A DNA stretch of 64,000 nt from Burkholderia metallica (GCF_902832845.1 NZ_CADFDB010000006.1:205313-269312), one strand, 5' to 3'; counted from the first letter of the stretch, positions 37,359-46,606 are shown. Translations and numbers: made by a program. Notes: generated by a model from the sequence alone, not told the origin.

Positions 37359-37778
37359 CTATTCGCCGATCAGATGCAGCACGATATCGCGCCGGTGCGC
37401 CGCACGACGATGCTCGAACAGATAAATCCCCTGCCAGGTGCCGAGCACCATGCGGCCATGCTCGACCGGAATCGACAGCTGCACCTGCGTGAGCGCCGTG
37501 CGCAAATGGGCGGGCATGTCGTCGGGGCCTTCGGTGTCGTGCTCATAGCGGCTTTCGTCTTCCGGCGCGAGCGTCGCGAAGTAGCGTTCCAGATCGCGCC
37601 GCACCGACGGATCCGCGTTCTCCTGGATCAGCAGCGAAGCCGACGTATGCCGGCAGAACACGGTAAGCAGGCCCGTGCGAATCGACTGCTGGTCGACGAA
37701 GGCGCGCACCTGTTGCGTGAACTCGACGAGGCCGCTGCCGCGCGCGTCGACGGAGATATGCGTGATGGCCTGTTGCAT
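37359..37778 (-). CDS. YjbQ/UPF0047 family protein
   Basis: 139 residues from ATG 37778. Matches the UPF0047 pattern: GLVEFTQQVRAFVDQ, FCRHTSASLLIQENADPSV, DDMPAHLRTALTQVQLSIPV, GTWQGIYLFEHR. The His and acidic residues of the family active site are present. Some members have weak thiamine-phosphate-synthase activity; the real role is unknown. It lies 10 bases downstream of a thioredoxin-like gene on the same strand. Confidence 0.92.
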   Translation of the reverse strand: MQQAITHISVDARGSGLVEFTQQVRAFVDQQSIRTGLLTVFCRHTSASLLIQENADPSVRRDLERYFATLAPEDESRYEHDTEGPDDMPAHLRTALTQVQLSIPVEHGRMVLGTWQGIYLFEHRRAAHRRDIVLHLIGE

Positions 37779-37788
37779 GATCGTGACG

Positions 37789-38115
37789 TCAGGCCAGCGC
37801 GGCGAAGCCGTCGGCCTCGATCTGTTTCGCATCGGCCGGCCGCACGACGCGCGCAACCTCGACGCCGTCGCGCAGGAACACCAGCGTCGGCCACAGCTTG
37901 ACGCGGAACGAGCGGCCGAGCGGACGGCCCGGCCCGTCCTCGATCTTCAGGTGACGCACGGCGGGATGCGCGGCGAACGATTCGACGATCGCGGGCTGCG
38001 CGGCCGCGCAGATGCCGCACCAGTTGGCGCCGAATTCGATGACGGTCGCGCCGGCGAGTGCTTCGACTTCCTCGCGGGTCGGTGCGTTGGCGGTATAGCG
38101 TTGTGGCGTGTCCAT
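37789..38115 (-). CDS. Thioredoxin-like protein (WCGIC active site)
   Basis: 108 residues from ATG 38115, preceded by GAGGG. Thioredoxin fold with VIEFGANWCGICAAAQPAIV (active-site CGIC, unlike the usual CGPC) and the cis-Pro in KLWPTLVFLRDG. No signal peptide, so cytoplasmic. Co-transcribed with the YjbQ-family gene. It probably reduces disulfides in an unknown partner. Confidence 0.9.
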   Translation of the reverse strand: MDTPQRYTANAPTREEVEALAGATVIEFGANWCGICAAAQPAIVESFAAHPAVRHLKIEDGPGRPLGRSFRVKLWPTLVFLRDGVEVARVVRPADAKQIEADGFAALA

Positions 38116-38364
38116 CGGGGCCCTCATGTGCAATTCCGGAATGCGGTCGCGCGGCAGGCGCGCGGCCTGCGATTTCTTACTGTAGCGGAAAAGCATGCGC
38201 GATGCCGATGTGCTCGCGGCCGTTTGCGCCGCGCATGCTCGCGCCGTTGCCGTGCATTGCATGCGCTGCTTTGCGAGCAATTTCCGTGCGTCGCCGCGGC
38301 GTCGATCCCGGATCGCACGACGGGCACGCATCCGGTGCCCGAATCGAAGCGCGCGAGAGGCTAC

Positions 38365-38874
38365 ATGTACGAGCCTGACAAGTTCGGCACGGCGGGGCTG
38401 ACGGAAACGCCATCGCAGACCGTGTCGTCGCCGCGCGCGCTCGAGTGCCCGATTCACCTGGAATGGGTCGTCGCGGCCACGCACGGCCTCTCCGATGAAA
38501 CGCCTGACCTGCTCGGGAAGATCACGTTGTTCGAGGTGCGCATCCAGCGTGTGCACGTGCATCCCGACCTGCTGGTGGACGGCCATCCGGACCGCATCGA
38601 TCCGGACAGATGGTCGCCGCTGATTATGAGTTTCCAGAAGTTTTACGGTCTGGCGCCGCGGCAGTTGCATGCGTCGAGGCTCGCCGCGATTCCCGAGCGC
38701 GCGTATCGCAGCCCCGACATCGAGCGTTCGCGCGATGCGGGCGTGCCGGCCGACGCCCGGGCGATGATGAAGCGCGATGTGACGGCCCGCGCCGGCCGGT
38801 GCGCCGAGACCGATCGGATAAAATACGGCCGGCCATACTCATTGGCCGATGACCGAACCGACGGAGTGTTTTCA
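38365..38874 (+). pseudogene. Fragment of a flavin-reductase-like protein, open into the next gene
   Basis: The frame encodes the C-terminal half of a flavin-reductase/FMN-binding split-barrel protein: AAGLTETPS-like start, ALECPIHLEWVV, VRIQRVHVHPDLLVDG, DPDRWSPLIMSFQKFYGL. The N-terminal half with the FMN-binding loops is missing, and no ribosome site precedes ATG 38365. There is no stop codon before the DUF2322 gene: the frame runs straight through its GTG start at 38875, which is unusual. I treat it as a 5'-truncated remnant. Confidence 0.6.
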
Positions 38875-39207
38875 GTGATTCAAGCTACCCCAGTATTCAA
38901 GGACAACCTCGCGCAATTGCCGGCCATCGACGGCATCGCGCGCATCGATCTCGTCGGCGCGAACGGCGACGTGGTCGCCAGCATCGAGAACCAGCCGGGC
39001 AAGCAGGGTTCGCTCGCGGTCTACCATTACCTGAAGCAGGCATTCGGCGCGCTCGACGCGAAGGCTGCCGAGCATGGCCTCGCGGTGTTCGCGGAGCACA
39101 CCGCCGACGCACGCAACCGCCCCGGCGCGCACCCGAACGTCGATCGCCTGCTCGCGATCGCGGCCGGCGGCGACGCGCTGCGCATCGACGTCGTCGAGAA
39201 GGGCTGA
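38875..39207 (+). CDS. DUF2322 family protein
   Basis: 110 residues from GTG 38875 (GGAG 9 bases upstream). It matches the small DUF2322 family: QATPVFKDNLAQLPAIDGI, DLVGANGDVVASIENQPGKQ, and the C-terminal GAHPNVDRLLAIAAGG. Function unknown, cytoplasmic. The upstream flavin-reductase fragment is in the same frame, so a longer fusion product is formally possible. Confidence 0.85.
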   Translation: MIQATPVFKDNLAQLPAIDGIARIDLVGANGDVVASIENQPGKQGSLAVYHYLKQAFGALDAKAAEHGLAVFAEHTADARNRPGAHPNVDRLLAIAAGGDALRIDVVEKG

Positions 39208-39991
39208 ACGACAGGCGGGGCGATGATGCCGCCTCGATGCGCAGCACGCCCACGCATCTCGTCGATGGGTGCCGACGAGTTACGGAAGTTTGACATTCAT
39301 CTGTGCGCCCGATGTCTCAGCGCCCCCCACTCGCGGCAACCTTGATCGTCATCGCGTTCAGATGGCTGGTGATCGACCCGAGGACGCCGTCGGGGTGTAT
39401 GCCGTCGAAATTGCGACTGGACGCATTGGAATCGTGTCCGTGCCGATGACGAGCGACAATATGGCGTTGACGGTCGCCGCTCCGTGCCACCAGCATCGTC
39501 GCGAAACCGCGCTTGAAATTTGCGTTTCCTGCTCTATGTTAGGTGCCGCTCAAGCAGTCGCGGCTCACGCGCTGCGTGTTTCGATTTGTTTGCCAGCGAG
39601 ATCTCGCGCGGGTCGGCGAACTGGAGCGCGTGGCCCGGTTCGTCCCTCGTGCGAGGTTCAACCGGGAGCGAATCATGAACGATCCTTTCTTCACCTTCGA
39701 TCGGCTAGCGAAGACCCACCGCCGACAGCGGCACATTGCCCACGTCATCACGGGTTTTCGGGCTGGCCGGCGGGCAGCGCGCAACGGTTACGGTCGCTAC
39801 GCGCCAATCGGCGTTCGGGTACGCGTTGCCCGCAATCCATTCGTGTTGCGCCGCGCGGACCGGCCCGCCCCGACCAGCCGACCGAAGCCGCCCCGTCGTC
39901 GGGTAGTGGCGTCCGGACGCATGTTCCATCCTGTTGCGTTTTTCCGCGTCACGCCCGCTGGCGGCGGCTCCATGCGCGACGGGAGGCGGCC
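39208..39991. other. Decayed intergenic DNA between DUF2322 and the HTH-receiver remnant
   Basis: About 780 bases with no convincing gene. On the minus strand around 39325-39455 a coding-like scrap (RNFDGIHPDGVLGSITSHLN, with stop near 39320) suggests the C-terminus of a lost protein that I cannot name. A plus-strand frame from ATG 39675 (NDPFFTFDRLAKTH) has no ribosome site. The area looks like a graveyard of gene fragments next to the fimbrial island. Confidence 0.45.
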
Positions 39992-40255
39992 ATGCTGAGC
40001 TCGCGAGAATTCGCGACGCTGATACTGGTGTGCGAGGCGCCGAATGACCCGGCGTTCGAATCCGTGGTGCGGTCGGCGACCTGCGCGCGCCGGATGCGAC
40101 GGTACGCCAACATCGATCTCATCACCGCCAACAAGGTGCGCGATTGCCTGAACCGGAACGGCATTCCGCCGCGAAGTCACAACACGACGATCGAGAACGT
40201 CACTCGGTCCGAGCTTCTCGGTCGTCACGCGCAAGGCACCCTCGTTCGGCTTTGA
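39992..40255 (+). pseudogene. Decayed partial copy of the HTH-receiver regulator
   Basis: From 40108 the DNA is nearly identical to the 5' part of the gene at 34048 (NIDLITANKVRD...NRNGIPPRSHNTTI at protein level). An extra base near 40200 shifts the frame, so the HTH is not completed and the receiver is absent. The fragment is preceded by an unrelated 38-residue stretch whose ATG (39992) has a very good GGGAGG ribosome site, giving an 87-residue open frame. A truncated product could still be made, but it would lack most of the DNA-binding helix pair. Confidence 0.7.
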
Positions 40256-40303
40256 CGACAACCCGTTTCGTCATGGCGTCGTGCACCTGCATGCCGACCG
40301 GAC

Positions 40304-41365
40304 TCAGTTGTACTCAAGCACATAAGTCAGCGTGGCATCCGCCTTGCCCGCCTTGACCTCTCCGCCGCTGACGACGTAGCGCGCCTTGCCTGAAAAGTGG
40401 TAGAACTCGGTGTTGGTGCCGCTGCTCGTCCAGCTCATTGGCATCGCTTTCGCCTTGGAGAAAGGCAGGGCCACCCCGTTGGAGTTGGTAAGCGCCACGC
40501 CGACGCCTTGCGCCCTGCCGGCTTCGCCCTGTCCGTCCGTGAGCAGCAAGCCGTCGCGCGGCGAGTTGCCCTTGAAGTAGATGGACACCGGTGGCTTGGT
40601 GGTCGAGTTCATGCCATCGCAGCGGATATCCAGCGAAAAATCCTTCTGAAGCGTGGCGCCCTGCTTGAGTTCACTGATGGAGGGCCGCCCCAGATTCACG
40701 GTGGGTGCAGACGACTGGTTGTAGCAACTGCTGAAGTAGATCTTGTTCACCAGCGTGGTCTTCATCTGTGTACCCGTAATAGGGATAGTGGTCCTCGGAT
40801 TGGTGCCGATGTAAAAGGAGGTACTCAAATCAAACGGCGTAATGCTGCCACTTCCAACATCCATCGCAGTACGAATGAACTCCACACGCATGATGTCGAA
40901 TGGATATATTAGAACTCCTGAGCCTGTGGTTGTCCCTTCGTAGGGTGGCTCCGTGAGTAAACCCCAATTAACGGTTGCCTTGAAGCTAAAACGCATGCCA
41001 ATGCCGGGGAGCCCGGATTCGTAGATTTTCTTGCTCTGGTCCTGTAGCGGCAACGAAACCGTCATGTTGCTCAAACCAAGAATATCGCCTTTAGCGCACA
41101 AGAAGCTAGGCGGATTGGCTAATGGTGCCTGAACTTCATAGTAGGCCATCACTTGGCCAATGGCAGCGGGCGCCAGCGTCAGGCTTGCAGGCAACTGCGG
41201 AAACGTTACCGGGGTGATCTTCCCTCCGGCCTGCGTACATACGGCCTGGGCCTCTCCGACCCCCACGCCGACTAGCAGCATGAGCGACAACACGGCCGTT
41301 CGGAGAAAACGGGTATTGCGAGTCGATATCGCAGAAATGTATTCGAGACGTGTTTGATAAAGCAT
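40304..41365 (-). CDS. Fimbrial tip adhesin / minor subunit (operon 1)
   Basis: 353 residues; AAGGA precedes ATG 41365. The signal region ends GVGEAQA. It has a two-domain layout: an N-terminal receptor-binding-like domain of about 190 residues, then a C-terminal pilin domain (about 205-353) with the donor-strand end motif ATLTYVLEYN typical of chaperone-usher subunits. Cys residues are spaced as in such domains. It is the last gene of fimbrial operon 1, as expected for a tip adhesin. GC content is lower than the surroundings. Ligand unknown. Confidence 0.85.
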   Translation of the reverse strand: MLYQTRLEYISAISTRNTRFLRTAVLSLMLLVGVGVGEAQAVCTQAGGKITPVTFPQLPASLTLAPAAIGQVMAYYEVQAPLANPPSFLCAKGDILGLSNMTVSLPLQDQSKKIYESGLPGIGMRFSFKATVNWGLLTEPPYEGTTTGSGVLIYPFDIMRVEFIRTAMDVGSGSITPFDLSTSFYIGTNPRTTIPITGTQMKTTLVNKIYFSSCYNQSSAPTVNLGRPSISELKQGATLQKDFSLDIRCDGMNSTTKPPVSIYFKGNSPRDGLLLTDGQGEAGRAQGVGVALTNSNGVALPFSKAKAMPMSWTSSGTNTEFYHFSGKARYVVSGGEVKAGKADATLTYVLEYN

Positions 41366-41417
41366 CTGAGTTCCTTGTATTTCAGGATCGGGACAGGAAT
41401 AGCCGTTGGAACGCGGA

Positions 41418-43925
41418 TCATTGCGCGCCAGCCACCGTGCGCGCAGACAGGCACATTGCGGCTTGACGTTCGTATGCCAGTTCCTTGTTCATCGTCGGCA
41501 ATTGATAGGACACCTTGCAGCTATTGTTGCCCCACTGCACGTCGATGCTGCCCTGGTCCTCGATGCCGAACACGAGCAGGCGCGACTGGTTGTCCACCAT
41601 GCCGAGCAGCTTGCCCTTCGCGTCGTACGCCTGCGCGCCGAACGGCACCTTGCCGCCTGCGTCCCGGCTCAGCTCGAACTGCACGCGCCGGCCCGACTCC
41701 GCGTCGAAGCGGGTATTCACGATCGCCCCGCGCGTCGGCACCACCATCTTCGCGTTGTCGGCGATCTCCGTATGCGTGCCGATACTCGCCGAATCGACGT
41801 TCAGCCAGTTCTGACGGTACGGCTGCAGATACGGCAGGATCGCGTAGCCGCGCCGGTCGGTGCGCACCGTCGGCGCTCCCCCGAACGTGACGTCGCGCAC
41901 CTTCGGCACCTCAACCACCGCGAACGTCTCGCCGAGCGGCTGGCCGAGCGTGACCCCGCCGCCATGCACGACGACGGAGCCCGATGCGCCCGCGTCGAAA
42001 TGCCGGCCCGAGCGATCCTGCGTGAAGTTGCCGGTCAGCTTCGCGTTCGGCGTATCCCAGCCCGCGCTCACGCCGCCCGAACCGCCGCCGCCGCGGCTAT
42101 AGCCCGCCTGCACGCCGTAGTTGACAGTGTTGCTGTCGTTCAGGTACCCCGACACGCCGGTCTGTACGTTGAAGTCGCCGCGCGCCGACGACACCGCATT
42201 CGCGTACAGTCGATGCGTGCTCGACGCCTTGCCCAGCGGAATGCTGACCGACACGTTGAACTGCGTGTCAGGCTGGGCGAACGGCCCCGACTCCTGGATG
42301 TGCGACGCCGACAAGCTGTAGCTGACGTTCTTGTAGCTGTTGCTGTAGCCGACCTGCAGGCGCCGGCTGCGCCCTTCGCCGTTCCAGTAGGTCGTGTCGC
42401 CTACGCCGGCGAACATCGAGCCGCTCCCGAGCGGCTGGTTGACGTTCACGTCCAGACGGCTTTTCTGACGCGCGACGCGCGGCCCGTACGAATGGTCCGT
42501 GTCTTCCACATGCTGGCTCAACGTCCGGTAGCCGTCCGTCGAATAGCGATAGCCGACCATCGTGAACGTGGTGTTGGTCGAATACAGCGTCTTCGAATAC
42601 AGGAACCGCACACTCTGACCTTGCCGCGTACCCGTCGACGTGCGCGACCGGCTCGTCGTGACGTCCAGCGACAGGCCGCCGATGCGCGTATTCATGCCGA
42701 TGCCGAGGGCGGCCGCCACGTAGTTTTCCGCAGCGATAATGCCGCCGTAGCCGGTAAAGTTGTCAGTGGCACCGTACACCAGCGTGCCCTGCGTGAATTT
42801 CGGGCTCGACTGGCCCTGGGCGCGAAACTGCCCGGCGGAGAACGCATACCGCAGGCTGCCACGACGAACCATGACCGGCAGGTACGAGTACGGCTGGCTG
42901 AACCGGCGCACGCGTCCGTCGGCCTCGGTGATCCTGATCTCGAGATCGCCGTTCGAGCCACTCGGATAGATGTCGGTGATCTCGAACGCGCCGGGCGGCA
43001 CCGGCGTCGAATAGATCACGTAGCCGTTCTGCCGCACTTCCACCACCGCATTGCTCTCGGCGATCCCGCGCACGACCGGCGCGAAGCCGACCTCGCTGTC
43101 GGGCAGCATGCCGAGATCGGTGCCGATCTGTGCGCCAACGAAGCGCACGCTGTCGAAGATGTCGCCGGACGTATACAGCTCGCCAGCCGCTACCTTGCTG
43201 CGCAAGCGCCGGATGTCGCGCTCCACGTAGCTGCGGTTGCTGGAGAAACGGCTGCCCGCGCCTGTAGTGCCGGTGAGCGACGATTCGTTGCGAAAACGCC
43301 AGCCGCCGGCATTGAAGCCGTTGCGCAAACCGACGAAGTAATATTCGTTGCTGCGGCCGTGACCATCATTGCGGCTGTAGCTGATTTGATAGTCGCTGTA
43401 CAAAGCGGGGATGCCGTCGTCCCACAGCGACTGGTCCACGTAGCCGCGCGAGGTTCGCGATACATACAGTTGCGGAAAGCTGATGTTCAGCGACAGCGTA
43501 TTCGACTCGAATTCCACTGAAGCGCCGTCCGCCACGGCGGGCAGGTCCACGATCGTCGTGTCATCCGCGCCTGCGGCAATGCGCCCGTCCTTCTCCAGCC
43601 GGGCGACATTCACGCCTGCGGTGCGCAACATCCCGAGGGTCACCGTCGGCTTGACGGTACCGTCGGCATCGGCACGAAACGCCACGTCCTGACGCTTGAC
43701 CAGCGTATGATTCAGGTAGATGTCGACGTCATAGCTGCCGGGCAGCACCGAACTGCCCTTCTCGAAATAGCTCAGCTCGACCGGCCCTTCGCCCTTGCGC
43801 AGAAAGGTTTCGTTGAACTCCACCGCGTGGCCGTGCGTCGGCAACATCAGGCCAAGCAACGCAAGACACGGCATGCCGATCTGCGCGGCCGTCCAGACGT
43901 CTCGTTCCTTCGTGAAGTTCTCCAT
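41418..43925 (-). CDS. Fimbrial usher (outer-membrane assembly platform), operon 1
   Basis: 835 residues, normal for FimD/PapC ushers. N-terminal domain after the signal peptide: EFNETFLRKGEGPVELSYF; then the beta-barrel region with GRSNEYYFVGLRNGFNAGGW; the plug-region motif RGIAESNAVVEVRQNGYVIY; PPGAFEITDIYPSGSNGDL; and C-terminal domains with GKVPFGAQAYDAKGKLLG, ending with paired Cys near the C-terminus. It receives chaperone-pilin complexes and secretes the growing fibre. It lies 122 bases after the chaperone gene. Confidence 0.96.
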   Translation of the reverse strand: MENFTKERDVWTAAQIGMPCLALLGLMLPTHGHAVEFNETFLRKGEGPVELSYFEKGSSVLPGSYDVDIYLNHTLVKRQDVAFRADADGTVKPTVTLGMLRTAGVNVARLEKDGRIAAGADDTTIVDLPAVADGASVEFESNTLSLNISFPQLYVSRTSRGYVDQSLWDDGIPALYSDYQISYSRNDGHGRSNEYYFVGLRNGFNAGGWRFRNESSLTGTTGAGSRFSSNRSYVERDIRRLRSKVAAGELYTSGDIFDSVRFVGAQIGTDLGMLPDSEVGFAPVVRGIAESNAVVEVRQNGYVIYSTPVPPGAFEITDIYPSGSNGDLEIRITEADGRVRRFSQPYSYLPVMVRRGSLRYAFSAGQFRAQGQSSPKFTQGTLVYGATDNFTGYGGIIAAENYVAAALGIGMNTRIGGLSLDVTTSRSRTSTGTRQGQSVRFLYSKTLYSTNTTFTMVGYRYSTDGYRTLSQHVEDTDHSYGPRVARQKSRLDVNVNQPLGSGSMFAGVGDTTYWNGEGRSRRLQVGYSNSYKNVSYSLSASHIQESGPFAQPDTQFNVSVSIPLGKASSTHRLYANAVSSARGDFNVQTGVSGYLNDSNTVNYGVQAGYSRGGGGSGGVSAGWDTPNAKLTGNFTQDRSGRHFDAGASGSVVVHGGGVTLGQPLGETFAVVEVPKVRDVTFGGAPTVRTDRRGYAILPYLQPYRQNWLNVDSASIGTHTEIADNAKMVVPTRGAIVNTRFDAESGRRVQFELSRDAGGKVPFGAQAYDAKGKLLGMVDNQSRLLVFGIEDQGSIDVQWGNNSCKVSYQLPTMNKELAYERQAAMCLSARTVAGAQ

Positions 43926-44047
43926 ACCTTTTCTCTAAGTTGATTCACCTCCCGAGCGGCATCGCAAGCGCGAACACTCCCTTCCCCGTGGCACCGGCCC
44001 GGAGATAACGAAGATGAAGAGGAATACGATCTATCGACCTGGTCGCG

Positions 44048-44764
44048 TCAACGACCGGTGGTGACGTCGTGCGGTTCGACGGCGCCGTAGTCGTTGATCG
44101 ATTCGAAGTGGACCTTGGCACCCGCTGCGACGGCGCCAGCGGGTAGATCCTTGACGGCAAAATGGCGGGTGGCGGACGGCGGTACCATCTCGGCGGCCGC
44201 GGCATAGTCCCGGCCACCGCTTTGCACCTTGGCTGACGCCAGCGAGACGAAGTAGGCCGATGGATTGGTGACTTCGAGCTGCGTGCTGCCATCGCGCTGA
44301 ACGAGCCGCCAGCGAAGTTGCGCGGGTGCCTCCTCGACTTTGCCGGGCAAGCCGGCGGGCCGGTAGAAGAACTTGATGCGCTGACGCACGGCAATCTGCA
44401 GCGTATTGTCGGTCTTGGCTTTCTGCGGGATCTCCTGCACGTTGAGCCAGAACACCGACTCGCGATCGGCCGGCAGGCCCTGACCGTAGTAAAGGACACG
44501 CAGCGTCTGCTGCTTCTCGGCACCGAGACGGCCGAGCGCCGGCGTGATCGCAAACGGCACATCCGACTTTCCGTCGCTCGCATCCATCCACGACTGAATC
44601 ATCACGTCGTCCGGCGCACGGTTGCGGACCAGAATCGACGCCTCCTTGCTCGGCGCGGCCAGCACGACGCGGGTTCCGTCGAGCGTGACGCCGGCGAACG
44701 AAGCGCCAGTAGACAACAACAGCGAACTGACCAGGGCCAGCCCGGCAAAGTGGAATCGTTTCAT
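44048..44764 (-). CDS. Periplasmic fimbrial chaperone, operon 1
   Basis: 238 residues with a signal peptide (ends TGASFA). PapD-type features: GVTLDGTRVVL at the start of domain 1, the conserved Arg strand, the LRVLYYG edge strand, WLNVQEIP, and IKFFYRPAGLPG (the basic cleft Lys that anchors pilin C-termini). It delivers pilins to the usher by donor-strand complementation. It is between pilin (56 bases upstream) and usher. Confidence 0.95.
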   Translation of the reverse strand: MKRFHFAGLALVSSLLLSTGASFAGVTLDGTRVVLAAPSKEASILVRNRAPDDVMIQSWMDASDGKSDVPFAITPALGRLGAEKQQTLRVLYYGQGLPADRESVFWLNVQEIPQKAKTDNTLQIAVRQRIKFFYRPAGLPGKVEEAPAQLRWRLVQRDGSTQLEVTNPSAYFVSLASAKVQSGGRDYAAAAEMVPPSATRHFAVKDLPAGAVAAGAKVHFESINDYGAVEPHDVTTGR

Positions 44765-44820
44765 ATCGAATGGAAAATCGTTGATCGGGCGAGGGATGTG
44801 CCCCCCCGCCCGAAGGTGGA

Positions 44821-45414
44821 TTACTCGTAGGTCAGCGTGAACGGCAGCGTGCCGTTTGCTTGACCGGCCACGACCTCGGCACCGGCTTTCACGTAGGCAG
44901 CGCGCAGCGCCAGGTCGGCCTTATAGACCGGCGCCTCCGGGGTGCCGGTATTGACCAGATCCGCATCGAACGTCTCGTTGGCGTTCAGGTTCAGCAGCGT
45001 GCCTGCGGTGTTATAGATGCCAATGCCCACGCCCTTGGCCGTACCGGTCGTCTTCAACAGCCGGTTGTCGCTACCGTCCACACCCGAACCACTGGCAGGG
45101 TCGAAGCGAACCTTGACCGTCGTCAGACCCTTGGCGGTCGCGCCGCAGTCGAGACTGAGGTTGATCGCAGTACCAGCGGCAATCCCACCGGCGGCGCTAC
45201 CGGACAGCGCGTCCACACTGACCTTGCCCAGCTTGACGTCGATCGACTGCTTGCCCTTTTCACCGGTCACCGAAGTCCCGTTACCACCCGCAATGCCGCA
45301 CGATGCAGCAACGATCTCGCCCGTGAAGTTGATCGTGCCGTCCGCAGCGTGGGCTGCGTTCATCGCCGTGAATGCGAAACCAGCGGCAGCCATCATCATC
45401 GTGATTTTTTTCAT
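44821..45414 (-). CDS. Major fimbrial subunit (type-1-like pilin), operon 1
   Basis: 197 residues from ATG 45414. The signal peptide ends AAHAADG. Pilin features: INFTGEIVAASCGI early (first Cys), second Cys in LDCGA, and the C-terminal alternating motif GTLPFTLTYE with the penultimate Tyr used for donor-strand exchange. It has a short AT-rich leader with a small hairpin-like TTTATT/AATAAA just before the ribosome site. It is the first gene of operon 1. Confidence 0.93.
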   Translation of the reverse strand: MKKITMMMAAAGFAFTAMNAAHAADGTINFTGEIVAASCGIAGGNGTSVTGEKGKQSIDVKLGKVSVDALSGSAAGGIAAGTAINLSLDCGATAKGLTTVKVRFDPASGSGVDGSDNRLLKTTGTAKGVGIGIYNTAGTLLNLNANETFDADLVNTGTPEAPVYKADLALRAAYVKAGAEVVAGQANGTLPFTLTYE

Positions 45415-46555
45415 TTCCAACCTATCCTTTATTCAATAAATAAACTCTGGCCATCCGCCAAAGTCAAATCTTCACACAAATCATTTTCATAACTAATCTT
45501 CGTTGAATTTGTCAGCCGATAACCTCCCGACTATTTTGAGAAAAAGGTTCGATCTCCACTCCGATCGAGGCTCTAAAAATCGTGAATACGCAGACACGTT
45601 GCCGCGGCACCTCACGATACCGACGAGCTGGTCAAGACAGATCGCATATTGGGTCGTGTGCGACACGACACTTCACACCGGGATTTTCGTCACGCTCAGT
45701 GCGGAGACTCAGGAATCAGTTCGTCTCGTCTGATTGACTGATTGACGATCCGACGAATCCACAGGTCAACATTCACACAATGCAACACCGACCAGATCAC
45801 AATCACAAGATTGACGAATTCATAAATATTAAAACCTCTCATCTGAATCTTGTGCTTTTATAGGACTCAACCGGTGTGACAATAATATCAACCAAGCAGC
45901 AACCCAAAAATAGGACAAGTTCTATATGCTCGACGCATTCGCCTAGTACATGTACTAATCTATTTATCCCGCGGATTCAGGTCGTCAATCGACAAATGGA
46001 TTTAACAAAATGCACGAACTGCCGATTGCATCTTTCGTCGCATGGCTCGCATAGCCGTGCGTCGTGAAGGCCACGGGCACGCTCTTGTGCCGGATCTTGC
46101 CTTCGCGATTTCAGTTACCTCTTTGCCTGCAACGCGGATATCGGGGACGGCATCGACCCGGCGATGCACCCTGTCACTGCCGGTGTATCAAGGCCTTCGA
46201 TCTTTCACGGGCGCTCCTTGAGCCATCCGGCCTGGCCGTCGACTTCAGCGTCCGAACGAACCGGAGACTGATCCCGTGAGCTAAGTATTGCGTCAATGAT
46301 CCATTGATGTTTTGGTTTGAATCGCATTGACGAGTACCGCGCTCTGGACGAAAACGGTGATATGTAGATACCTGCCGGGCGTCAAATTGCGCCCCGATGC
46401 ACACCGGACGACAACGGATGGTTTGATGAAACACTGCAGGAACGCGACAACGTCGACTGCAACACGGGCACGCGTCGACACAGCCGGCCCGACGGCCGCT
46501 CCCGGAACCGTACCGCACGAATGTTCGAGTAGCTCGCCCCCACAATGAAGATCCT
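45415..46555. other. Long AT-rich gap upstream of fimbrial operon 1
   Basis: More than 1.1 kb without a credible gene. From 45421 to about 46020 the DNA is far more AT-rich than the replicon, suggesting foreign origin or a silencing/regulatory region. It contains two related 14-bp palindromes (45911-45957). The part 46060-46550 returns to normal GC and carries only short composition-driven frames; an open minus-strand frame there has no start signals. Confidence 0.6.
45861..45957. promoter_or_regulatory. Candidate operator cluster with two TAGnACnnGTnCTA palindromes
   Basis: TAGGACAAGTTCTA (45911-45924, imperfect dyad) and TAGTACATGTACTA (45944-45957, perfect dyad) share 11 of 14 bases and lie 33 bases apart, about three helical turns. 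A further TAGGACTCAA is at 45861. The first palindrome is part of AAATAGGACAAG, the 12-base word also found upstream of the polysaccharide operon. It is about 500 bases upstream of the pilin start. Arrangement is typical for a dimeric regulator such as the NarL/BvgA-type protein encoded at 58291, but that link is inference. Confidence 0.5.
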
Positions 46556-46580
46556 GGGTCGGTGGCCACCATACCGACCC
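46556..46580 (-). terminator. Hairpin downstream of the decayed kinase copy
   Basis: Perfect 8-bp inverted repeat (46556-46563 with 46573-46580), 9-base loop, 27 bases after the C-terminal stop of the kinase remnant on the minus strand. Probably the former terminator. Confidence 0.45.
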
Positions 46581-46606
46581 GCAGCGGCGCGACGCCCGTT
46601 CCCGAA

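Noticed and set aside
45503-45733. 76-residue frame in the AT-rich fimbrial gap
   Set aside because: No ribosome site and no recognisable sequence; AT-rich DNA with few constraints.
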